NCBI RefSeq assembly: GCF_000715075.1
Contig: NC_134097.1
Location: forward strand, 65,753,190 to 65,817,189
Direction of reading: 5' to 3'
Length of the DNA: 64,000 nt
Source of the DNA: Nicotiana tabacum
Taxonomy: Eukaryota; Streptophyta; Magnoliopsida; Solanales; Solanaceae
Below the pieces are notes generated by a model, which was not told the origin of the DNA, searched no databases, and worked only from the letters and a program-made list of their open reading frames with translations. Positions 34,321 through 43,810 of the stretch are shown here, one piece after another (position 1 is the stretch's first letter; each line of letters starts with the position of its first letter). Made by a program: the position numbers and the translations under genes.

Positions 34321-35839
34321 TGGATCCAAGCGTGAAATGAGATAAGTAGTATATGATGATAGATAATGATTCAATTTCTGGGCCACCCAAGTTAGGGCGC
34401 AACATGTCTTCTCGAGTTGAGTGTACTTAACCTCATAGCCTATAAATTTCTTGCTGAGATAATAGATGGCTTGCTCCTTCCTTCCTGTAATGTCGTGTTG
34501 CCCCAGTACGCAGCCAAACGAATTCTTCAAGACCGTTAGATAAAGAATTAACGGTCTTCCCGGCTCAGGTGGAACCAACACAGGTGGATTTGATAAATAT
34601 CCTTTGATTCAGTCAAATGCTTCCTGACATTCTGCCGTCCATTCTACCGCAGCATCTTTCTTCAGTAGCCGAAAAATGGGTTCACAAGTTGCTGTGAGTT
34701 GAGCGATAAACCTGCTGAAATAATTCAACCTTCCCAACAGACTCATTACTTCTGTCTTGTTCTTCGGCGATGGCAAATCTTGGATAGATTTGATCTTTGA
34801 CGGGTCCAACTCAATGCCTCGCCGACTGACGATGAATCCCAGTAGCTTTCCAGATGGAACACCAAATGCACATTTGGCCGGGTTGAGCTTAATATCATAC
34901 CTTCGAAGTCTTTGGAAAAACTTCCTTAGGTCTGCTACGTGGTCTTCCTGATACTTGGATTTTATGATCACATCGTCCACGTATACCTCAATCTCTTTGT
35001 GTATCATGTCATGAAACACAGTAGTCATTGCTCTCAGGTATGTTGCCCCAGCATTCTTCAAACCAAATGGCATTACCCGGTAGCAATAAGTCCTCCACGG
35101 CATAATGAAAGTCGTCTTTTCCGCATCTTCTTCATCCATCAGAATCTAATGATACCCAGCATAGCAATCCACAAAAGACCCGATTTCACGTCCGGCACAA
35201 TTATCGATCAAGATATGGATGTTGGGTAATGGAAAGTTATCCTTTGGGCTTGCCCTGTTGAGATTGCGGTAATCGACACATGCCCTAATCTTCCCATCTT
35301 TCTTCGGCACTGGCACCACATTAGCCAACCAATCAGGATATCGAGTGACCCGAATAACCTTTGCTTGCAGCTGCTTGGTTACTTCCTCTTTAATTTTCAC
35401 ACTCATGTCTGTTTTGAACTTCCTCAATTTTTGCTTGACGGGAGGGCATGATGGGTTAATGGGCAATTTGTGAACCACTAAATCCGTGCTTAACCCCGGC
35501 ATGTCATCATACGACTATGCAAAAACGTCTTTGAACTCAATAAGTGCTTTGATTAGTTCTTCCCTGATATTTGGTGCAATGTGGATACTTATTTTAGTTT
35601 CCCTGATATCATCTGCATCCCCTAAATTGATGGCTTTTGTGTCATTTAAGTTGGGCTTGGATTTCTCTTCAAATTGGCTTAACTCTCTATTTATCTTTTT
35701 GAAGGCTTCATCCTCATCGTATTCTGATTCATCATCATAATCGACCTCTTGCACAATTAGTTCGGAATCAGATTGATTTTTTAGACTAGGTTGAAGATCC
35801 TTTGTGCATGCCATGTCATTAGAACCAATATAAAGAGAA
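34282..35839 (-). pseudogene. pol: Ogre1 pol, 5' part: reverse transcriptase and first RNase H
   Basis: Exon 2 begins at 35839 after the intron with an acidic linker (YDDESEYDEDEAFKKINREL), then the RT entry region (WLANVVPVPKKDGKIRACVD, about 35270-35340), the motif-A Asp in FVDCYAGYH, VMPFGLKNAGATY, and the catalytic box YVDD (about 34972-34983). The first RNase H (34581-34282) reads ILYLTVLKNSFGCVLGQ, where canonical Ty3/Gypsy enzymes have an Asp; it lacks that residue, as known for the degenerate first RNase H of the Tat lineage. In-frame stops lie near 35513, 35143 and 34608. The RT would copy the genomic RNA in virus-like particles. Confidence 0.93.
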
Positions 35840-36018
35840 CTGTTCAGAAAGAGAAAAGAAGAAAACAAAGTTAAAACAAAATAAGAAGAGAAAAGCTTTC
35901 ACTTTTTTTAAAATACGGGATAATAGAGTTTCACACTTTGCCGAATACAAAACAAAACTGGATTACAACCTTGGAATAATCCAAAACAAAACAAGAAAGA
36001 AAAATCAGAGCCCACTAC
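35840..36018 (-). other. Ogre intron between protease/G-patch and RT, 179 bp
   Basis: Minus strand: donor TTG|GTAGTGGGC at 36018 and acceptor TCTCTTTCTGAACAG|TTCTC at 35840. The intron is T-rich with a stop at its start; removing it joins the G-patch frame to the RT frame without a shift. The same-length intron is at 58035-58213 in Ogre2. An intron here is an established feature of Ogre. Confidence 0.88.
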
Positions 36019-38012
36019 CAAGACTCCCTCCGGGTAGGAAGGGGAGTACCCATCCAATTGTTGATATTTTCCCTAGGCCCCACAAACTGTACATCTAACC
36101 TACTGGACCCTTCTCCAGCTTCTATCATGTTGACATCGGCAAACAGCCTTTCAAAGCCCTCATTCAAATCTCCATCTGGCCCAATCAGTGGTCTGAGAAC
36201 TTTCGGGACCAACAACTTTTTGATACCTGCTCTGACAAATGATCTGGATAGGCGTGGGATTGGCTTGGGAAGGACCCAGACTCTTTTTTTCAACTTGCGG
36301 ACCCGTCTCACATCCGCCACTGTAGGCTTGCACCCCAACCCAAAGGTATCCAGATTTTTGGGCAAAGAAACCGGCTGAACAATACCCTGAAGATCAGCCC
36401 CTAAACCTTTGCCAGGCACAAACCCGTTCTTCAACATCTCCGAGGCTACCATGACAGTTGCAGCTGCTATTTTTGGAAGTGGGATGCTTTCACCTTCGGG
36501 AACTTTGTCCACTAAAACCATATCGAAAACCTGGTAAACCCACGGTCCCTTATCATCATCAGTCTCTATGAAGGGTACGATGGCATCACTTGCAGCGCTT
36601 GCATTGTCTTCCCCATGTACTACGATCACTTGCCTATCCCACTCGAATTTAACCATCTGATGTAATGTAGAAGGCACTGCTTTGGCGGCATGGATCCAGG
36701 GTCACCCCAACAGAAGATTATATGACACTGCAATGTCTAACACTTGAAACTCCATGGTGAACTCGACTGGACCAATTGTTAATTCATGTATGATGTCATC
36801 TACTGTGTCTGTACCACCACCATCAAACCCTCGAACATAGATGTTGTTCTTGTGAATCCTGTCACCATCGACCTTCAGTTTGTTCAACGTGGTCAAAGGA
36901 CAGATATTGGCACTGGACCCATTATCAATCAGTACTCGAGTGACTACCGAGTCTTCGCACTTCACAGTCAAATAAAGGGCTCTATTATGTTCTGTACCCT
37001 CCACGGGCAATTCGTCGTCTGAAAAAGTGACCCTGTTGACCTTGAAAATCCTCTTTGCTATTTTCTCCAGATGGTTCACAGACATCTTATCCGGAACATG
37101 GGCTTCGTTCAGAATTTTCATCAATATCCGGCAGTGCTCGTCTGAATGGATCAACAACGATAACAATGAGATCTGTGCCGGGGTCTTCCCCAACTGCTCC
37201 ACAATGGAGTAATCTTGCGCCTTCATTTTCTTTAAAAATTCTTCTGCATCTTCCTCGGTAACTAGATTCTTTGTCGCTACTGGATTGGCCCTTCTTAACT
37301 CTACGGGAGCAAAACACCTTCCCGAACGAGTTAACCCCTGTGCCTCACATATTTCCTCCACAACTTCCTTCCCCTTATGCATTACCATTACTTGATTGTA
37401 GCTCCATGGCACAGCTTTCTCGCTGATTATCGGCAACTGTATTACTGGACTGATAACAACTGGTCCTATGCATGCCCCCTTCATGGCTACTAGCTTGCTT
37501 GATATCCCTTGCACCGTTACTTTGACCGGCTCTGGGTTCTTGGCAACATCAGACGAACTCTTCCCCATCACCACCACTGGCTTGCCTTCTACCCTTTCCG
37601 ACTGCACTACCGCTTTTCCACTGATCACCTTTTCTTTCGGACTGGCACAGATCGTCATTACCATTTGTGAGGGCTTCTTGAGCTTCCCTCCTTCGTGCAC
37701 TAGTTCGATCATGTGGACTTCATGGTATGCCGGCAATAGGTTCTGATTGATGTTAGGTGCTTCTGGCTCCTGGACCTTGATCCTATTTGTGTCAATAAGA
37801 TCTTGTACGACAGTCTTCAACTTCCAACTCTTCTCAGTATCATGCCCGGTAGCCCCCGAACAATATTCACAGCTTACCGAATGGTCCAGATTTTTGGGAA
37901 GGGGATTTGGCAATTTGGGCTCCACAGGACTCAATAGGCCTAACTGCCTCAATTTGTGGAACAGAGTAGTATAGGTTTCTTCCAGCAGAGTGAATGTTCT
38001 CTGCCTCTGCAC
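36019..38012 (-). pseudogene. Ogre1 zinc knuckle, protease and G-patch region
   Basis: The frame 38012-36702 starts with a helix-rich segment, then the knuckle CEYCSGATGHDTEKSWKLK, whose last Cys is Ser (Ogre2 has Cys). The aspartic protease follows, with VLIDNGSSANICP as active-site motif; D-N-G-S replaces the usual D-T/S-G, a form I associate with this lineage. An in-frame TGA lies near 36702; beyond it comes the G-patch-like block MLKNGFVPGKGLGADLQGI (about 36375-36431) and a basic tail ending at the intron donor. The protease would mature the polyprotein; the G-patch suggests RNA binding. Probably expressed as part of one gag-pol polyprotein. Confidence 0.9.
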
Positions 38013-39517
38013 CCTTTCATTCCTAAAAGTCTGATTCCCACAGAAACCTGGTCCCGAAGGATTCCTATAGGCCCTTGGTGATGGATATGTGTTTTATGGA
38101 GGTGGATATATATTTTGTGGATGTGGATATGTATTTTGGGGAGCCAGCGCACGCCATTGTGGGCGAGCTGGAGGCTGGGGTTAAGTTTGGGCGTGATGGA
38201 CAGAGAAATGTTGCTCTTGTGGTGGGTAGTAGGGCTGTGGAAGGCCGTATAGAATGTGTGGGTAATTTGAGTGATGAGGTCTAGGTTGGTAGTGAGGGGG
38301 GACCTCTGGATCTGGACCAAGTACCTGCCTCGACTGTTGCAACATCTTCTTTTTTCTTCTTTCCAAGCGCCTCTCTCGTGCCGCTCTGGATAGCCTGAGT
38401 GGTTGCTTTAATCGCCGAATAGCTCAAGATTTTGTTGGACTTAAGTCCCTCTTCAATCATACTGCCCATTTTTACTACTTCGTTGAAATATTTGCCAACT
38501 GACGTCACCAGGTGATCGAAGTAAGTTGGCTCCAGAGTCTTCAGAAACTAGTCCACCATTTCCCCCTCTCTCATCGGAGGATCAACTCTTGCCGCCTGCT
38601 CTCTCCAGCAGAACCCAAATTCTCGGAAGCTTTCCCCGGGCTTCTTCTCAAGTTTCAGCAATGTGAGACGGTCAGGGACGATCTCAAGGTTGTATTGGAA
38701 GTGTCCTGCAAAGGCTTGTGCCAGATCGTCCCAGGTGTACCACCTGCTAGGATCCTGTCTTGTGTACCATTCCACTGCAGACCCGCTTAGACTTTGACCA
38801 AAATGAGCTATCAACAGCTTGTTTTTTCCCCCGGCCCCTCTCATCTTACTGCAAAAACCTCGCAGATGTGCCATTGGATCACCGTGCCCCTCGTATAGAT
38901 CAAACTTTGGCATCTTGAACCCTCCCGGCAATTGAATGTCGGGGAATGGGCACAGATCTTTGTAGGCCACACTGACTTGGTTGCCTAGCCCATGGATATT
39001 CCTGAAGGACTGCTCCAGGCTTTTAAACTTTCGAAGCACTTCGTCTTGCTCTGGGCTATTAGCCGGCTTTTCAGTCTCTACCGGGATCTGGAAGTGAGTG
39101 TTATAAGTATGAGGCTCGAGTGCTTTGAAAGTTGGTTCATGGGGGTAATATTGGTTATCGTGAGCCTGAAACAACGGCTCGTTGGATGATCTTTGCAACG
39201 TGGCTGTTGGGGGTGCCACGAAAATAGGAACATTTGGTGGAGGAGGGTTCTGATTGGGTTGTGAAGTTTGGGGATCATAGGCATTTCTTCCCTGATAGCA
39301 TTGGTGTCTGGGGAAGCTTGTCAAAGGGCCGGGGGGAAGGGTATTCCGGCGTGTGTCCTGGTGAGAGAGTGGGAGTAATGGGAGGGTTAGGCACTTTTTG
39401 TACCCTAGCTAAGGCTAGCTGCATTTCTTTCATCTCCTGTCTCATCTTATCCATTTCCTCCTTCAGCATTTGATTCTCCATCCTTTCATCCTCGACACTT
39501 TGGTCAGAACTAGTCAT
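38013..39517 (-). pseudogene. gag: Ogre1 gag
   Basis: The start codon at 39517 (MTSSDQSVEDERMENQM...) is followed by a Lys/Glu/Met-rich coiled coil. A frameshift near 39300 leads into 39324-38548: a Pro-rich linker, LEQSFRNIHGLGNQVSVAYK, the capsid block LPGGFKMPKFDLYEGHGDP, HLRGFCSKMRGAGGK, GSAVEWYTRQD and FREFGFCWREQAARVDPPM. A stop at about 38550 (Tyr in Ogre2) is followed by the rest of capsid in 38508-38281, then Pro/His/Tyr-rich frameshifted sequence leading to the zinc knuckle. Gag builds the particle. The break pattern shows long inactivity. Confidence 0.92.
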
Positions 39518-39863
39518 GATTTTTAGTATAGGCCATTTGGATCTTGTTTGGTAATGGTAATCTGCCAGAACGTTCTAACAAACTAACTGGTTCAAAATCT
39601 CTGGAAGGACAAAAAACTTGTTAGCGTTAGAGTTTAACACATATTGCAATTTCACGTTGGGGGCTGCAATGTCCCTAGGCAGTTTAACCATTTCTAACAT
39701 GTCTTTGCTTCGACTGCATGCGTCATTCCAACTTACTTTGTTTGTGCCTCGTTTAAGTGTTTCTGAAACTTTCTTTATCTCTCTTTTTATTTCTTTCTTT
39801 TCCTTTCTTTTTTTCACTTTGCCTTTCTCTTTTTCTTTTTAGTGGTGGTCGAGTCTTATGTGG

Positions 39864-39910
39864 ATTGCCTACGTATCATGTCCCCGCATGAATCAGACCG
39901 CGCGTAGTTC
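39864..39910 (-). other. CTACG...CGTAG module, copy c (Ogre1)
   Basis: Minus strand GAACTACGCGCGGTCTGATTC ends near a CATG...CATG hairpin, then GATACGTAGGCAATC. It lies between ORF1 and gag. Confidence 0.78.
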
Positions 39911-39961
39911 TGCCACAAGTGCGGAAAATAAAGATACCATTTTTGGATTTTTCAACCTTTA

Positions 39962-40583
39962 CTAGCAAAACGTTTTATTATAAGGAAAAACATTTTTGAA
40001 AGGAAATTGACAGACTTGATACAGACTACAGACTTTATGCCAAAAAGGGAAATACAAACTCCGACGGACAACAAACTCTGAATGTTTCAGAGTTTTGAAT
40101 TTTGGCGCCTGCGGGGTGTCGTTCGGCCTCGCCGCGGGCTTTGGTGCAATGCCCCTTTGCAGATCTTTCAAATATTCCATGATCTGGCGGACATATATCA
40201 TTATTGAAGCAAAGAAGGTGGTACGGGACATATCCTCACAAGCTAGGCACTTTATGGTGATGTAGTGCCCGATATCGTCGATTCTTCCCTCGAAAAACTT
40301 CAGCATTTCCGGTGTACCAGGCTATTTCCTCCAAAGTCGGGGTGAGTTCAAAATTGGAGAGTGGAAGACATTGTGTGCCGGGTCCTAGCAGGTGACCAAA
40401 GCTCTAATGATATCCCATCGAGGCTGGATTTCCAATAAACCCGTAAGACCTTTTAGATATTTCTTGACCTTATCTTGCCCTTCACCACCTAAATCATCCC
40501 ACCATAGCCGCAACTTGAAAGGGATTTTAGACATTATTGAAAAAGGTTCATTTTGCATTGTGCTCATCCTGCACATTTATTAA
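39962..40583 (-). pseudogene. Ogre1 ORF1
   Basis: A separate frame between PBS and gag, on the same strand. It reads MSTMQNEPFS, PFKLRLWWDDLGGEGQDKVK, YLKGLTGLLEIQPRWDIIRA (40385-40576). A TGG-to-TAG-type stop follows, then DPAHNVF, and after a frameshift LKFFEGRIDDIGHYITIK (39962-40306). An extra ORF upstream of gag is diagnostic of Ogre; its function is unknown. The WWDDLG and WDPAHNVF blocks recall a plant-specific domain seen in other plant proteins (DUF7745-like, from memory). At least one stop and one frameshift break it. Ogre2 has no equivalent. Confidence 0.8.
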
Positions 40584-41668
40584 GGTGATTAAGCAAAAAT
40601 AAAATTTATTTGACTCAACCAGTTGGCTATTTTTTTAATTTTTCACAGATTAAAACAAAAATCTGGTTCCGAACATGGCCTTTCAGTACTTCGGGAACGA
40701 AGATTTTGAGGCTGCGTGAGTCAACCGGTCAAAAATCCAAAAAAATGACTACAAGTGGCCGTTTATGCAAAATCAGCCTTCCGGCGTCCCTTTGGGAACA
40801 TTCGGCTATTTTGACAAAAACGGCGTCACCCGACTTTTTTATGACGAAAATTAAAATTTTGACATTTTTGTAAAGGGGAGGTTGGACCCGATGAGGGTTG
40901 CCTACGTATCCCGCACCCTGTGAGAATCAAACCGGTGTAGTTCGGGTAGATAAAAGAAACTTCTTTTGAAAACAAGCCTCTTTTTAATGGCAAATAAACC
41001 ATTTTTTATAAACAAAACCCCTTTTTTCATTTTCTCAAAAATTCGACAGAGTTTCGACGCTATTTGGACATTGATTTTTTTGAAAACAGGCGATTAACTA
41101 CCTCTATCTCTCTTTCCTCAAAGTATTCAAAAGTCGGTCAGCATGCAAGTCCGAAGCAAACAAATGCACAAGTAGCAAGTTGGATGCATGAGGATGGTCT
41201 TTTGTCGTTTTGGTACACCTGTCCTAGACAGACCCAACCCCTGTGTTGAGCCTCCAAATTCAAATTCACATGATGCAAACAAACGTTCCTACTAGGGATC
41301 CGGAATGAAGCTGAGTTATTCTAGGTTCGTAACCTGGGTATTTGTTCTAGACTGTGTACCCGAGCGGACAACTCGAGTCGAAGAGGGGGCTACATGCCGG
41401 GGACTCGCGAGATCGTCCGGCTTTGTAACTTGTCCGGCCTCTTTCTTATTTCAGGGTATGACACTAACAGAATAGGGAGTCTCAACCAATAAGCACATCC
41501 CCGGAGGTGAGAAGAGAAGGATTTCGTAGCAGTTTATATACAGTTCAAATAATATCAAAGCGATAAAAGCAACATTTTGCACATTTAGGCCAAAACATGT
41601 AATAAGATCATATAATAAATGAAGCCAAACAATAATAATTATTCCAGGCTCGAATTCTTGAACCCTGA
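40584..41668 (-). mobile_element. Ogre1 5' leader
   Basis: Non-coding, homologous to 61040-62930 of Ogre2. It includes one CTACG...CGTAG module at 40898-40946. Confidence 0.75.
40898..40946 (-). other. CTACG...CGTAG module, copy d (Ogre1)
   Basis: Minus strand CCCGAACTACACCGG, TTTGATTCTCAC, GGGATACGTAGGCAACCC. It lies upstream of ORF1. Confidence 0.75.
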
Positions 41669-41707
41669 ACCAGAGATTCTGGGTTATCGTCCCCAGCAGA
41701 GTCGCCA
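41669..41707 (-). promoter_or_regulatory. PBS of Ogre1 with extended tRNA-Arg homology
   Basis: The minus-strand PBS TGGCGACTCTGCTGGGGA (41690-41707) starts four bases after the 5' LTR. On the plus strand the text continues as ACCAGAGATTCTGGG, a loop and CCCAG, matching the variable region and T arm of plant tRNA-Arg(ACG) as I remember it, including the 3' strand of the anticodon stem. The loop is one base longer. Confidence 0.82.
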
Positions 41708-41804
41708 AAGCCGTCACACCTCCTTTTTCCCTACACCCTGCAAAGGGGCGCAGAGGGAGTTTTTCCAATTAAAGGACAACCGAAACGGAATTTATTATTT
41801 AATT

Positions 41805-41815
41805 CAGAGTCGCCA
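41805..41815 (-). repeat. Partial second PBS inside U5 of Ogre1
   Basis: Minus strand TGGCGACTCTG equals the first 11 nt of the PBS about 100 bp away. Also at 48847-48856 and 63066-63076 in the Ogre2 LTRs. Confidence 0.8.
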
Positions 41816-43797
41816 CTTGGGAGATTTATGGTGTCCCAAGTCACTGGTTGAATCCCAAATCGAGGAAAAGATTGACTCTGTATTACAGTCCGCGAACCAG
41901 AAATCCGGATAAGGAATTCTATTAATCCGGGAGAAGGTGTTAGGCATTCCCGAGTTCCGTGGTTCTAGCACGGTCGCTCACCTGTTATATTAGGCTTATT
42001 TATCTGATTTTAATACATGTTGAACCTATGCACAAATTTTAACTTCAACCGCTTTTTATTTATTATTTTTTTCAAGGAAAATTGCAACGTCACTAAAACA
42101 AATCTTGAACCACGTCACATAAATGCACCCATGGTTTTTGACATATTTTAACTTCGTTGAGATTTGGATTTGGGTCACATAAATGCGCACCCGAGTTTAG
42201 GAAATTAACCTCATTAAAATACCCGCCTAAAGAGACTAGCGCGTTATTATTTTTTGGGGAAGGCCGTGAAATCCGCTAAACGTCCCATCCCGAATTCAAA
42301 GTATTTTATTGTAACCATTTATTGAGGACCCCACAATTTGTGCATTTTATTTGGCGAGGCCCGTCTCGTTTATTTTAGAAAGGTAAACCTAAAGCGATTG
42401 TGATTTTCTACTCCGTTTATCTCTAATAACAAAATAAAAATCCTAATTAATGAGCATTATTTAGGAGCTATTACTTTGAACTTATGACTTCCAACTAAGT
42501 CAAACTCTCAACAGTTTTAGGGCTTCAAGGTCTGCCCAGGAACGAAATGGCCAACCTACCTTGACAAGTTGCTACGTGTATGAAGTCTGGGTTGTCTGTG
42601 AAGGACAATGAAGCCCAAACCATCCGCTAGTGGACTGTTAAGCCTTTAATTGTTAAATCAGACCAAGTTTTAACTCGAGTTAAATACACATACACTGAGA
42701 TGCTACAAATTATTCAACATGCACTCGATGATTATGAAGATTACCTTACTTGCTTATCTATTAGTGAGTTCCTAATTATCACTATAAAGGGAAATCAGAC
42801 GGGAATCATGATTGGATTTGAGCAACAGTAATTACTAACTCAAACTAACAATATTAAACAAACACTCAATACTCAAAGGAATCATGAATTTAGAAATGGA
42901 TTACTGAAGACTATTAGAACTTCTTATCGCCCTAGCGTCTGTTGATTATCAATTCAATGTCCAATTGCAAAACTATTCCTCATACAGATCCAAATTGCCC
43001 TACATTGATAACAATAGCTAAACCAAAATAAACTGCTAACTCCGGATTCAATATACCTCTCTAATTAGTTTAACAATCCTTAAGCTAACAGTCCTACATT
43101 TACCATTCAAAATAGCCCCATTTTTATTACAACAAACACTCAATCACTATACAGAGAACTACCTAACGTAACAAAATTATCAAAATAGAACTGCGATAGA
43201 TATTCAACTTCAGTTTCATTTCACGTTTCCAATAGATGGAGCTACATCGACATAGGCTCGAAATATGTACCTGGAAGCTGAAGTATAAACCAAAAAATGA
43301 GGGGGGTCAATCAAACAACAACAACAACAGGAATCAGCAGCAATTTTCAACAGTTATCAGCAGCAAGAACTCAAATAGCAACAACAAACCAGTCTCAACC
43401 CAGAAATGAACTCAACACACTCAAATTTTAACCCGGAATGAATTGTAGAACAACAACAATAGCAGATACCCAAACAGACCTGACTATACCACACTACCCT
43501 TAAAACTAAACCAGAAAAAAACTTTTTGAAGCTTTGACCACACTAAACCAGACTGTCTTTCAAAAGAACTCTCAAAAGTGATCTCTGAAACTTGAAGCAG
43601 AGAATTTTCAAAACTGTTTATGATTCATAGGGGGCTCGGGTTATCGGCTGAGATTTTGACAGGTTAGTTAAGGTAATGAAACAGTAAAAGCTCTCTAAAC
43701 TATCTTCAGATTTTTTTCTCTCTTCTCAGGTCTGCCCAAAAAGAAAAACCAGCCTCTCCAAAAAAAAAAGCCCCCCCCCCATTTAACTCTGTCCAGA

Positions 43798-43810
43798 CCC
43801 CTATTTATAC
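43798..43810 (-). promoter_or_regulatory. TATA box of the Ogre1 5' LTR
   Basis: Minus strand GTATAAATAGGGG. It predicts transcription start near 43775 and a U3 of about 2.2 kb. Confidence 0.8.

Noticed and set aside
41669..41707. A tRNA-Arg gene or pseudogene
   Set aside because: Only the 3' half is present, it ends in CCA, and it abuts an LTR in a conserved element leader in both Ogre copies, so it is an extended PBS.
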